The notes beneath the pieces are model-generated. The model made no database searches, was not told the DNA's origin, and saw only the letters and a list, made by a program, of their open reading frames with translations. DNA of 64,000 nt, from the NCBI RefSeq assembly GCF_907164575.1, contig NZ_CAJQYY010000016.1, positions 62,001-126,000 of the forward strand. Direction: 5' to 3'. Of the stretch, positions 51,799 to 61,000 are shown one piece after another. The DNA comes from Paraburkholderia gardini. Lineage in GTDB: Bacteria; Pseudomonadota; Gammaproteobacteria; Burkholderiales; Burkholderiaceae. Positions within the stretch are counted from its first letter, which is position 1; every line of letters begins with the position of its first letter. Position numbers and translations under genes: made by a program.

Positions 51799-52737
51799 CT
51801 AAAGGTCGAATTGATCGAGCTCGCGCTGCAATTCACGATTGCGCGCGACGTGTTCGTCGATGGCCGGGCCGAGCCGCTCGACGACCGACGTGATCAACAG
51901 GTTGAACAGGCACGTGAGCGGCGCGAGCGAATCCCAGAACTGGCCGACGTCGGTCCGGGCCTGCAGCAGGTCGCACGGGAAATCGCGGGCCCACGGGCAG
52001 TACAGGTCGGTGACCAGTGCGAACGGCAAGCCGCGCCGCGTGGCCGCCTCGCAGTAGCTGCGCGCGATGCGCGAGTAAGCGCGGGTATCGGTGACGACAA
52101 GATACGGCGCCGCAAAGCCGGAGTTAAGCGAATCGACGTACGAACCTGACATGCCGTCTGAATAGAACACACGCGGACGGATGTATTCGAGGTAGCTCGA
52201 AAACGCGTTGCTGATCCCGCGAGTCGACTGGATGCCGAGGATGTACACCGCGTCGGCGTTCGCCAGACGTTCGGCGATGCGCGCGAATGCGGGCGTCCGC
52301 GCAAGCTGGTAGACGTACTGGACAGCGTCGAGTTCGAGATCGAGGGACCGCCCGAGCGTGCTGCCCGCGCCGCCGCCCGCGCCGGTCGCCACGCCGTCGG
52401 GTCTGACAGCCGGCTCCCGCGGCAGGATATGCCGCGCCTGATCCGATAACCGGCGATATTCCTCCAGCCGGTCCGTGATCATCCACGGACGCTCCTGCAC
52501 GCCGCGCAGTTCTCGCTTGAGGTCGTCCAGGTTGCGATAGCCCACGCTGCGCAGGAAGCGCCCCACGGAAATACCGCTGGTGCAGGTTTGCCGCGCGATC
52601 TGGTCGGCGGTTTCGAGCCCCAGCCGCTCGAGATTCGCCAGCATGTAGCTCGCGATACGCTTCGCGGTCGGGGTAAGCCCGGCGTAACGCGACTCGACAG
52701 TCTGTGCAAACGCGCTCGGCATCGTGGCTGGCGACAT
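51799..52737 (-). CDS. MurR/RpiR-family regulator with SIS domain
   Basis: A 312-aa regulator. The N-terminal HTH is YAGLTPTAKRIASYMLANLE and ADQIARQTCTSGISVGRFLRSVGY; the C-terminal SIS domain has VYILGIQSTRGISNAFSSYL and VVTDTRAYSRIARSYCEAAT, which suits a phosphosugar or amino-sugar ligand. It is the first gene of the ddp unit on the minus strand and is divergent from the TRAP transporter genes. Its start codon is directly next to the TTAGTTATCTGTCAT motif that recurs 204 bases away, so autoregulation and control of the TRAP unit are likely. No strong ribosome-binding site is present. Confidence 0.85.
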   Translation of the reverse strand: MSPATMPSAFAQTVESRYAGLTPTAKRIASYMLANLERLGLETADQIARQTCTSGISVGRFLRSVGYRNLDDLKRELRGVQERPWMITDRLEEYRRLSDQARHILPREPAVRPDGVATGAGGGAGSTLGRSLDLELDAVQYVYQLARTPAFARIAERLANADAVYILGIQSTRGISNAFSSYLEYIRPRVFYSDGMSGSYVDSLNSGFAAPYLVVTDTRAYSRIARSYCEAATRRGLPFALVTDLYCPWARDFPCDLLQARTDVGQFWDSLAPLTCLFNLLITSVVERLGPAIDEHVARNRELQRELDQFDL

Positions 52738-52740
52738 GGG

Positions 52741-52755
52741 TTAGTTATCTGTCAT
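52741..52755 (+). repeat. RpiR/TRAP regulatory motif, copy 1
   Basis: TTAGTTATCTGTCAT lies immediately upstream of the rpiR start codon. It differs from copy 2 at 52945-52959 by one base (C versus A at position 9). Confidence 0.55.
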
Positions 52756-52944
52756 TCTTTTCTCGATTGACATCCATCTGACAAAACCAATAAAGTCAGC
52801 GCCAGCTTAAAAAATCAATCGGAAGAGATCTCCCGATAGCGTACCGCCTCGCCGCAGGCCTTTTCGACCGTATCGGCATCGCACGAACCGCCCATCCGGC
52901 CGGGCGTCCGATGCGTGGAGAGTCCCCCGGCATTCAGGAGGTAT

Positions 52945-52969
52945 TTAGTTATATGTCATCGTATAACTA
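52945..52969 (+). promoter_or_regulatory. RpiR/TRAP regulatory motif, copy 2, with inverted repeat
   Basis: TTAGTTATATGTCAT (52945-52959) repeats copy 1 with one change. Within and beyond it, AGTTATA (52948-52954) and TATAACT (52963-52969) are perfect inverted arms around an eight-base spacer, a plausible dimeric-regulator site in front of the TRAP operon. Confidence 0.55.
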
Positions 52970-52982
52970 TCTAACGGACTGA
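52953..52982 (+). CDS. Possible nine-residue leader peptide
   Basis: ATG 52953 opens a nine-codon frame encoding MSSYNYLTD and ending at TGA 52980-52982. An AGGAGG lies 11 bases upstream (52936-52941), the best ribosome-binding site in the region though the spacing is long. The frame overlaps the second regulatory motif. It may be chance; no codon bias is measurable in so short a frame. Confidence 0.25.
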   Translation: MSSYNYLTD

Positions 52983-53149
52983 AATATTCGCCACGTATTC
53001 AACGCGCCCGCCTTGCGGCGCGTGGCATCGCCCCGTTTTCCCGGATTCTCGCGGGCGAAAAAGGAACGCGGCGTGAGCGAATCTTCAGCGCGTTCGCTCA
53101 CGCTATACGGGTAATTACCCGGTGTACATCCGGTATCTCATATCGATAG

Positions 53150-54349
<1,200 letters not shown>

Positions 54350-54368
54350 GTCTCACCCCGCTGGTGAT

Positions 54369-54411
54369 GGCGGAATGTCCCGCAGAGCGTTCTTTCTGCC
54401 GGCATTCCGCC
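54369..54411 (+). other. Stem-loop between dctP and dctQ
   Basis: GGCGGAATG (54369-54377) and CATTCCGCC (54403-54411) are perfect nine-base arms; an inner CCCGCAG/CTGCCGG pairing extends the stem. It has no T tract and probably protects the abundant dctP transcript or limits read-through to dctQM. Confidence 0.55.
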
Positions 54412-54497
54412 GCAAGCATTTCCTCGTGAGCCGGCAACCGGCTGGCGAGGCAGTCTGAATGGGCAGGACAAGTCCGTTGTATGGAAGGATGGAATAG

Positions 54498-54977
54498 ATG
54501 ACCTTCATGAAACGCCCGAATGATTTTCTTTCCCGCGTGCTGGCCATAGTGGCGTCGATCAGCCTTGCCGTGTTGACCGTGCTGGTCTTTTACGGCGTGG
54601 TCATGCGCTATGTCTTTAACGATGCACCCGATTTCGTCGAGCCGATCGCACTTTTGCTGGTGGTCGTCATCGCCATGTTCGGGGCCTCGCTCAAGGTTCG
54701 CGAGAGCGGTCATATCGGGCTCGATTCGCTCGTCAAGAAACTGTCGCCCAAAGGGCAGATCGTGGCCGAAGCCTTTCAGCATCTGTGCCTGATCGCGCTT
54801 TCCATCGCGATTTTCGTGGGCTGCATGCAAATGGCGGAAACGACGATGGACGACCGGATTCCGATTCTCGGCCTGCCGGAAGCCCTCCGCTACTTCATTC
54901 CGGTCGCAGCCAGCGTCTGCATCATTTCTTTCTCGTTCGAACATCTGCTGAAGCTGTTCGCGCGGAAGCATACCTAG
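54498..54977 (+). CDS. dctQ: TRAP transporter small membrane subunit (DctQ)
   Basis: A 159-aa protein with four helices: ASISLAVLTVLVFYGVVMRYVF, FVEPIALLLVVVIAMFGASL, HLCLIALSIAIFVGCMQMA and PVAASVCIISFSFEHLLKLF. The RYVFNDAPDFVEPIALLLVV stretch is the DctQ hallmark. It forms the membrane complex with DctM. The gene lies 148 bases after dctP and seven bases before dctM. Confidence 0.88.
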   Translation: MTFMKRPNDFLSRVLAIVASISLAVLTVLVFYGVVMRYVFNDAPDFVEPIALLLVVVIAMFGASLKVRESGHIGLDSLVKKLSPKGQIVAEAFQHLCLIALSIAIFVGCMQMAETTMDDRIPILGLPEALRYFIPVAASVCIISFSFEHLLKLFARKHT

Positions 54978-54984
54978 AGCAATC

Positions 54985-56337
54985 ATGGAACTTGCCATTC
55001 TCTTTGTCAGTTTTATCGTGTTCCTCGCTCTCGGGGTTCCGGTCTCGTTCGGGTTGGGGCTCTCGTGCGTCCTGACCTATCTGTATGAAGGCCTGCCAGC
55101 GGCAACGGCCATGCAGTCGATGATCTCGGGCATGAACGCGTTCTCGTTTCTCGCGGTCCCGTTCTTCATCTTTTCCGGCGAACTGATGCTCCACGGCGGC
55201 ATCGCCGACCGCATCCTGCGTTTCGCCCAGGCGACCGTCGGGCATTTCCGCGGCGGTCTCGGCATGGCCAACGTCGTCGCGTGCACGCTGTTCGGCGGTG
55301 TGTCCGGTTCGCCGACGGCCGATACGTCGGCGATGGGCGGCGTCGTGATTCCGCTGATGAAGCGCGAAGGCTATAGCGCGGCGTATGCGGTCAATGTGAC
55401 GACCCACTCGTCGCTGGCCGGCGCGCTGATGCCGACGTCGACGAACATGATCATCTATGCGTTCGCCGCACAGGGGATCACGGGCACGTTGAACGGCCAG
55501 ACGCTGAGCGGCGTCTCGATCGGCGACCTGCTGTTCTCCGGACTGCTGCCGGTGCTGTGGGTGATGGGTTTCGTGCTGATCGCAGCCTACTGGCAAGCGG
55601 TTCGTTTCGGCTACCCGCAGCGCCCCGACGGTTCGACGGGCGTGCAGAAGTTTCCCGGCTGGTTCGCGGTAGGCAGGACGTTCCTTGGCGCATTGCCCGG
55701 CCTGATGGTGATCGCGATCATCCTGGTGTGCGTGGCAAGGGGCATTGCGACAGCGACAGAAGCCGCGGCGATCGCGGTGGTCTATTCGCTGGTGCTGACA
55801 CTGGTCGTCTATCGCTCGATGACGAGAAAGAAGCTCTTCGTGGCGCTTTCAAGCGCGACCAAGACAACGGGTGTGGTGCTGCTGCTGATCGCCGTGTCGA
55901 ACATGCTGCGCTTCCAGATGGCTTATCTGGAGATTCCCGACGCGATCGAGCGCCTGCTCGAACATGCAACGACGCTTCCGTGGCTGATGCTGCTGTATAT
56001 CAACGTCCTCCAGGTTTTCCTCGGCACGTTCGTCGACATGGCCGCGCACATCCTGATCACGACGCCGCTGTTCCTGCCGCTCGCGATGCATGCCGGTGTG
56101 GGCCCCGTGCAGTTCGGCATCATGATTCTGCTGAACTGCTCGCTGGGTCTGGTTCACCCGCCGATCGGCTCGGTGCAGTTCGTCGGTTGCGCGATCGGCA
56201 ACGTCTCGATCGGTGAAACGACGAAAATCGCGTGGCCGTACTATCTGGCCATCTTCAGTGCGATCAACGTCGTCACCTATCTGCCGTTCTTCTCGACCTG
56301 GTTGCCGAGCCTGATTAACGGACACCCGGTGTATTGA
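54985..56337 (+). CDS. dctM: TRAP transporter large membrane subunit (DctM)
   Basis: A 450-aa permease with about 12 helices. LGVPVSFGLGLSCVLTYLY and FLAVPFFIFSGELMLHGGIA begin the family pattern; GVSGSPTADTSAMGGVVIPLMKREGY is the diagnostic DctM motif, and HSSLAGALMPTSTNMIIYA follows. It catalyses Na+-coupled uptake with DctP and DctQ. A strong terminator lies 60 bases after its stop, so dctPQM is a complete operon, and it is divergent from the RpiR gene. Confidence 0.92.
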   Translation: MELAILFVSFIVFLALGVPVSFGLGLSCVLTYLYEGLPAATAMQSMISGMNAFSFLAVPFFIFSGELMLHGGIADRILRFAQATVGHFRGGLGMANVVACTLFGGVSGSPTADTSAMGGVVIPLMKREGYSAAYAVNVTTHSSLAGALMPTSTNMIIYAFAAQGITGTLNGQTLSGVSIGDLLFSGLLPVLWVMGFVLIAAYWQAVRFGYPQRPDGSTGVQKFPGWFAVGRTFLGALPGLMVIAIILVCVARGIATATEAAAIAVVYSLVLTLVVYRSMTRKKLFVALSSATKTTGVVLLLIAVSNMLRFQMAYLEIPDAIERLLEHATTLPWLMLLYINVLQVFLGTFVDMAAHILITTPLFLPLAMHAGVGPVQFGIMILLNCSLGLVHPPIGSVQFVGCAIGNVSIGETTKIAWPYYLAIFSAINVVTYLPFFSTWLPSLINGHPVY

Positions 56338-56396
56338 GATTCAGGGTCTTCCCATGCAGGTATGAGCAGTCCCGCATGTGCGGGGCTGCCGGCTAA

Positions 56397-56430
56397 CCCC
56401 ACGTTTTCCGGAACGTGGGGTTTTGTTTTT
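56397..56430 (+). terminator. Rho-independent terminator of the dctPQM operon
   Basis: CCCCACGTT (56397-56405) pairs with AACGTGGGG (56412-56420) around TTCCGG, followed by TTTTGTTTTT. A second, weaker hairpin (GCAG-CCCGCA/TGCGGG-CTGC) lies just upstream at about 56366-56388. Confidence 0.88.
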
Positions 56431-56516
56431 CAGGCGAGGCAAGTGTTGACGTGAGGTGATCCAGGTAGAAGAAACTCGCGGGCCTGTCATCGCGAACGGT
56501 TTGTAGCGTGAGAGAA

Positions 56517-57422
56517 CTAAGGTCTCGCCGCTTCACCCGCTTTAAGAAAATCGACAAACGCGCGCAGCGGTGCGGGCAAATGACGGTGCCCGGGATAGTA
56601 GAGAAACGGGCCCGAAAAGCGTTCCCACCACGGCTCCAGGATCGGTTCGAGTGCGCCGCTATCGAGATGCGGGCGCAGCATGTCCTCGAAAAGATGAACG
56701 ATGCCCACGCCTGCCATCGCTGTGCTGACGGCAAGATCGACCGCCGCGCCGGGCCTGACCACGAGTGGCCCCGGCGGGTCCAGCTGGACGCGCTCGCCGT
56801 CGCGCTCGAAGTTCCAGGTTGCCATGGCGCCCCCCGCGAACTGGATACGCATGCACGCATGCCCGAGCAGATCACGCGGGTGTCCGGGCCTGCCGTGCGT
56901 GTCGAGATAGTCCGGCGTCGCAGCGGTAGCGAAACGCTGCACACGCGGCCCGATCGGAATCGCGATCATGTCCTGCTCAAGACGCTCGTCGTAGCGAATG
57001 CCTGCGTCGCAACCGATCGAAAGCACATCGACAAAACCATCCTCGACGACGACTTCCACCCGGATGTCGGGATAAGCCTTCAGAAACGACGCGATCACGC
57101 CTGGCAGGTCAATGCGCGCCACGCTCGCAGGCACGTTGAGTTTGAGCGTGCCCGACGGCTTGTCGCGAAAGCCGTTCAGGACGTCGAGCGCCGCTTCCAT
57201 TTCGCTGAAGAGCGGCGTGAGCTTTTCGATGAGACGCAGCCCCGCTTCGGTCGGCGCGACGCTGCGTGTGGTCCGGTTGAGCAGGCGCAGACCCAGCTTC
57301 GCTTCCAGCCGGCGCACCGCAATGCTGAGGCTCGATGCGGAAACACCGCTGATCCGGGCGGCATCGCGAAAGCCGCCTGAGCGTGCGACCGAGATGAATG
57401 CGGAAAGATCGTTCAGTTCCAT
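56517..57422 (-). CDS. LysR-family transcriptional regulator
   Basis: A 301-aa LTTR. MELNDLSAFISVARSGGFRD, ISGVSASSLSIAVRRLEAKLG and LLNRTTRSVAPTEAGLRLI form the winged helix; the effector domain ends in PFLYYPGHRHLPAPLRAFVD, similar to the LTTR at 18075. It is divergent from the aldo/keto reductase gene with 103 bases between starts and probably controls it. Such LTTR/AKR pairs often respond to aldehydes or quinones. Confidence 0.88.
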   Translation of the reverse strand: MELNDLSAFISVARSGGFRDAARISGVSASSLSIAVRRLEAKLGLRLLNRTTRSVAPTEAGLRLIEKLTPLFSEMEAALDVLNGFRDKPSGTLKLNVPASVARIDLPGVIASFLKAYPDIRVEVVVEDGFVDVLSIGCDAGIRYDERLEQDMIAIPIGPRVQRFATAATPDYLDTHGRPGHPRDLLGHACMRIQFAGGAMATWNFERDGERVQLDPPGPLVVRPGAAVDLAVSTAMAGVGIVHLFEDMLRPHLDSGALEPILEPWWERFSGPFLYYPGHRHLPAPLRAFVDFLKAGEAARP

Positions 57423-57525
57423 GGCGATTGTGCAATTTTTTGAACAACCCGTACAACTTAAACCGGATTATTTAACAGCGCAATCGCCGTCATACTGGCG
57501 TTCAATCTTCTTCGAGGAGCACGTC

Positions 57526-58398
57526 ATGTCAAAGTCCACAGCCGCGGCCACCTACTCTCTCGCCGGCCACACGGTGCGCCGGATGGGCTACGGTGCCATG
57601 CAACTTGCCGGCCCCGGCGTATTCGGGCCGCCGAAGGATCGTGAAGCCGCGATCGCCGTTCTTCGCGAGGCGGTGGCGTCGGGCGTCAATCACATCGATA
57701 CGAGCGACTTCTACGGACCGCACGTCACCAACCAGATCATCCGGGAAGCGCTCCATCCCTACCCGGACGACCTCGTGATCGTCACCAAGGTCGGCGCCGT
57801 GCGGGGCGACGACGCTTCATGGCTACCCGCGATGGAGCCGCAGGACATCGAGCGCGGCGTTCACGACAACCTGCGCAATCTCGGGCTCGACGCGATCGAA
57901 ATCGTCAATCTGCGGATCATGGGCAAGGTCCACGCGCCATCCGAAGGAACGATCGCGAGACAGGTCGAGGCACTCGCCGGGCTTCAGCGCAAGGGACTCG
58001 TGCGCCACATCGGTCTGAGCAACGCGACGTCGGCTCAGGTCGCCGAGGCACAGGGGATCGTGGAAATCGTCTGCGTGCAGAACCATTACAACCTGGTCCA
58101 GCGGGAAGACGATGCGCTCGTCGACGAACTTGCCGCCAAAGGCATCGCTTATGTGCCGTTCTTTCCGCTTGGGGGATTCACGCCGCTGCAGTCGTCGGTG
58201 CTGTCAGAGGTCGCCAGGAAGCTCAGCGCCACGCCGATGCAGGTGGCACTTGCCTGGCTTCTGCATCGCTCGCCTAACATCCTGCTGATTCCGGGCACGT
58301 CGTCGTCAGGCCATCTGCGTGAAAACATGCAGGCGGCGCAATTGAGCCTGTCTGAAGCAGTGCTTGAAGAACTTGAAGGGATCGGGCGGGCTGCTTAA
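57526..58398 (+). CDS. Aldo/keto reductase
   Basis: A 290-aa AKR. VRRMGYGAMQLAGPGVFGPP starts the barrel; NHIDTSDFYGPHVTNQIIREAL contains the catalytic Asp and Tyr; LVIVTKVG holds the catalytic Lys; RHIGLSNATSAQVAEAQ and VALAWLLHRSPNILLIPGTSS are the AKR end motifs. The usual catalytic His position (ixHRxD) reads VNLRIMG, so His is replaced by Arg/Asn context, which occurs in this oxidoreductase group. The enzyme probably reduces an aldehyde or ketone with NADPH. ATG 57526 follows CGAGGAGCACG. Confidence 0.87.
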   Translation: MSKSTAAATYSLAGHTVRRMGYGAMQLAGPGVFGPPKDREAAIAVLREAVASGVNHIDTSDFYGPHVTNQIIREALHPYPDDLVIVTKVGAVRGDDASWLPAMEPQDIERGVHDNLRNLGLDAIEIVNLRIMGKVHAPSEGTIARQVEALAGLQRKGLVRHIGLSNATSAQVAEAQGIVEIVCVQNHYNLVQREDDALVDELAAKGIAYVPFFPLGGFTPLQSSVLSEVARKLSATPMQVALAWLLHRSPNILLIPGTSSSGHLRENMQAAQLSLSEAVLEELEGIGRAA

Positions 58399-58544
58399 GG
58401 ACATTGAGGGTTGGGCGATTGTGACGGCATTCGCCCCAGACACCTCATTCGCGAGCCATCGCGTTCCCTACGTTCGTGTCGGACTCGTGTGTTGCCTGGC
58501 TGTAGAATTTCAACACGTCTATTTTCAGCCGGAAGGTCATTGCC

Positions 58545-58931
58545 ATGAACAGGATCGATCTCTCCAGTGTCTACCGGAACTACATTGCCTGCCTGAACAG
58601 GCAGGACTGGCAGAAGCTGGAGCAGTTCGTTCATGACGATGTGCGCTACAACGATCAGCGGACTGGATTGCCGGGTTATCGCGAGATGCTGGAGCGGGAC
58701 TTCAATGAAATTCCAGACCTTCATTTCAACATCCAGTTGCTGATTGCCGATTCGCATTACGTAGCCAGCCGGCTGGCCTTCTCCTGTTCGCCAAAGGGAA
58801 CGTTCCTTGGGCTCGCTGTGAACGGGAAGAAGGTTTTCTTTACGGAAAACGTCTTTTATCGATTCCGCAACGACAGGATCGAGCAGGTATGGTCGGTCAT
58901 CGACAAGGCAGCGATCGAAGCCCAGCTTTAA
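58545..58931 (+). CDS. SnoaL-like (NTF2 superfamily) protein
   Basis: A 128-aa protein of the SnoaL-like polyketide cyclase/ester cyclase family: VYRNYIACLNRQDWQKLEQFVHDDVRYNDQ, then YREMLERDFNEIPDLHFNIQLLIAD, and VFFTENVFYRFRNDRIEQVWSVID. Members fold as an alpha/beta barrel and include isomerases and hydrolases; the activity here is unknown. A GAAGG ribosome-binding site precedes ATG 58545. It stands alone downstream of the AKR gene, 146 bases away. Confidence 0.8.
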   Translation: MNRIDLSSVYRNYIACLNRQDWQKLEQFVHDDVRYNDQRTGLPGYREMLERDFNEIPDLHFNIQLLIADSHYVASRLAFSCSPKGTFLGLAVNGKKVFFTENVFYRFRNDRIEQVWSVIDKAAIEAQL

Positions 58932-59181
58932 TGCAGGGCCCATGCAGGAAGATCCCGCGCATAACACCTTGAGAACACGGGCAGAACGTCTCACCCGCGG
59001 TCGCAGGGTCGCCAGAAAACCAGATATTCACTTTGCCGTTAATCCGGAATACACTGAATTCACCATTTTCCTCCACCTTACCTCCGCCACGCTTCGGTAA
59101 CAGATGCTTTTGTCGTGCTCCGCGAGCCGAAGCAAGCCGGGTCGGTTCGTGCCCAACACTATTTGAACGGGACGACTCATC

Positions 59182-60642
59182 ATGGCTGATACGAGCTACA
59201 TGGCACGGAAATCCGTCGCCGATATTGTAGGAAGCGCAGGCGAGGAGGGGAGCCAGGCGCTATCGAAAACACTTGGCGCCACCAGCATCACGGCGATGGG
59301 CATCGGCGCCATCATCGGCGCCGGCATCTTTGTCCTGACCGGCACGGCCGCGGCGCAGTTCGCCGGCCCAGGCATCGTACTGTCCTTCGTACTCGGCGGC
59401 ATCGCGTGCGCGTTCGTCGGGCTTTGCTATTCGGAACTGGCAGCCATGTTGCCCGTATGCGGCAGCAGTTACACCTACACCTATGCCACGCTGGGTGAGA
59501 TTTTCGCGTGGATCATCGGCTGGGATCTGATACTCGAATACGCGATGGGCGCCGCCACTGTCGCGGTCGGATGGTCCGGTTATATCGTGAGCCTGCTGCA
59601 TAACGTGGGAATCAATATCCCGCCCATTCTGGCCGCCGCACCCGGCACCGTCGTCAAGCTGGCCGACGGCACCACCGCGACGGGCCTCATCAATCTGCCC
59701 GCGGTGTTGATCATCGCCATTCTGACCACCCTGCTCGTACTCGGTACAAAGGAATCCGCGCGGCTCAACAACATCATGGTGGCAGTCAAGCTGACCGTGG
59801 TGGTGGCCTTCATCGCGCTCGGTGTGTTTTTCATCAAGCCGGCAAACTGGCATCCGTTTATTCCGGCGAATACGGGTGAATTCGGTAACTTCGGCATGAG
59901 CGGGATTCTGCGCGGGTCGGCCGTGGTGTTCTTCGCGTTCATCGGTTTCGATGCGGTTTCCACTGCCGCGCAAGAAGCGAGAAAACCGCAACGGGACATG
60001 CCGATCGGCATCCTGGGATCGCTGATCATCTGTACCGTGTTGTACATCCTCGTCGCGGGGGTTCTAACCGGACTCGTACCTTATGGTGAGCTGAATGTTC
60101 CTGATCCGATCGCCAAAGGCGTCGACGCGATCGGTCTCACCTGGTTCTCCATCCTGATCAAGATCGGTGCGCTGACGGGACTGACCACTGTGATTCTCGT
60201 GCTGCTGTACGGACAGAGCCGCATCTTCTTCACGATGTCGAAGGACGGCTTGCTGCCGCCTCTTTTCGCACGGGTTCATCCGCGTCTTCAGACGCCTCAT
60301 CTGAGTCAGATCCTGATCGGAACCGTCGTCGCGATCGTCGCGGCCCTTACGCCGATCAGCGTACTCGGGGAGATGGTCAGCATTGGTACGCTGTTCGCGT
60401 TCATCCTCGTGTGCGGCGCCGTGATCTATCTGCGGCGCAGCGACTCCGATGCCTCACGCCCTTTCCGGGTCCCCGCCGTACCGGTCGTGCCGGTCCTCGG
60501 AATCCTGTTTTGCCTGTTGCTGATGGCGGGACTGCCGCTCGTCACCTGGGTACGGCTCGTGGTATGGCTGGTGATCGGGTTGATCATCTATGTTTCCTAC
60601 GGCCGGCATCATTCGGCCCTGCGCTTCCCCGAGCGCCGGTGA
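59182..60642 (+). CDS. APC-family amino acid permease (YfnA/CAT-like)
   Basis: A 486-aa permease with about 12 helices. TSITAMGIGAIIGAGIFVLTG is the APC-family TM1 signature; SELAAMLPVCGSSYTYTYATLGEIFAWIIGWDLILEYAMGA follows, and VVFFAFIGFDAVSTAAQEARKPQRDMPIGI is the TM6-loop motif of cationic amino acid transporters. The N-terminal tail VADIVGSAGEEGSQALSKTLGA is typical of the YfnA group. It probably imports a neutral or cationic amino acid. A hairpin with a short T tract follows 6 bases after its stop. Confidence 0.9.
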   Translation: MADTSYMARKSVADIVGSAGEEGSQALSKTLGATSITAMGIGAIIGAGIFVLTGTAAAQFAGPGIVLSFVLGGIACAFVGLCYSELAAMLPVCGSSYTYTYATLGEIFAWIIGWDLILEYAMGAATVAVGWSGYIVSLLHNVGINIPPILAAAPGTVVKLADGTTATGLINLPAVLIIAILTTLLVLGTKESARLNNIMVAVKLTVVVAFIALGVFFIKPANWHPFIPANTGEFGNFGMSGILRGSAVVFFAFIGFDAVSTAAQEARKPQRDMPIGILGSLIICTVLYILVAGVLTGLVPYGELNVPDPIAKGVDAIGLTWFSILIKIGALTGLTTVILVLLYGQSRIFFTMSKDGLLPPLFARVHPRLQTPHLSQILIGTVVAIVAALTPISVLGEMVSIGTLFAFILVCGAVIYLRRSDSDASRPFRVPAVPVVPVLGILFCLLLMAGLPLVTWVRLVVWLVIGLIIYVSYGRHHSALRFPERR

Positions 60643-60647
60643 AAACA

Positions 60648-60679
60648 GGTAGCACCGGATTGACGCTACCGCAATTTTT
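60648..60679 (+). terminator. Probable terminator after the amino acid permease
   Basis: GGTAGC (60648-60653) and GCTACC (60665-60670) form a six-base stem with an 11-base loop, followed by GCAATTTTT. The stem is short, so confidence is moderate. Confidence 0.5.
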
Positions 60680-60706
60680 CTCACATCCCGACGAAAAATT
60701 CTCGTT

Positions 60707-60734
60707 TTGACGTCTGGTTCCACCCACCTAAACT
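60707..60734 (+). promoter_or_regulatory. Candidate sigma-70 promoter for the small membrane protein
   Basis: TTGACG (60707-60712) and TAAACT (60729-60734) are separated by 16 bases. Transcription starting near 60741 would place the long stem-loop at the very 5' end of the message. Confidence 0.45.
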
Positions 60735-60746
60735 GGGACGTGAACT

Positions 60747-60781
60747 GTAGCCATGACGCAGCGGCGCTGCGTCATGGCTAC
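60747..60781 (+). promoter_or_regulatory. Perfect 16-base stem-loop in the leader of the small membrane protein
   Basis: GTAGCCATGACGCAGC (60747-60762) and GCTGCGTCATGGCTAC (60766-60781) are exact complements with a three-base loop. It ends 11 bases before the GAGGAG ribosome-binding site and is not followed by a T tract, so it is not a simple terminator. Confidence 0.75.
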
Positions 60782-60804
60782 TCGCGGACGATGAGGAGTT
60801 TCCC

Positions 60805-60957
60805 GTGAACATGATCTTGTTTGAGATTCCAGCTGTAGTGGTTATTTTAGGTATCGTTTGTATCGCAATGGTCAGGGCGTTTGTGCCGTCACGGTCGGAT
60901 AACGTCGATCTTTTCGTGAGGCGGGACATGACGGGTGGCCAGGGAAGAAATTTTTAG
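60805..60957 (+). CDS. Small single-pass membrane protein (50 aa), unrecognised
   Basis: The 50-residue frame runs from GTG 60805 to TAG 60957. It begins MNMILFEIPAVVVILGIVCI and ends in a polar, basic tail (VRRDMTGGQGRNF). One membrane helix spans about residues 6-27. GAGGAG lies six bases upstream of the GTG, a good ribosome-binding site, with the promoter and stem-loop described nearby. The codons (TTA, ATT, GTT, GTA) are AT-richer than in neighbouring genes, hinting at transfer or relaxed selection. I do not recognise the family. ATG 60811 is an alternative start. Confidence 0.55.
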   Translation: MNMILFEIPAVVVILGIVCIAMVRAFVPSRSDNVDLFVRRDMTGGQGRNF

Positions 60958-61000
60958 GGAATGCCTGCATCGGCGTGACATTTCAATCCGACGATCCAGA

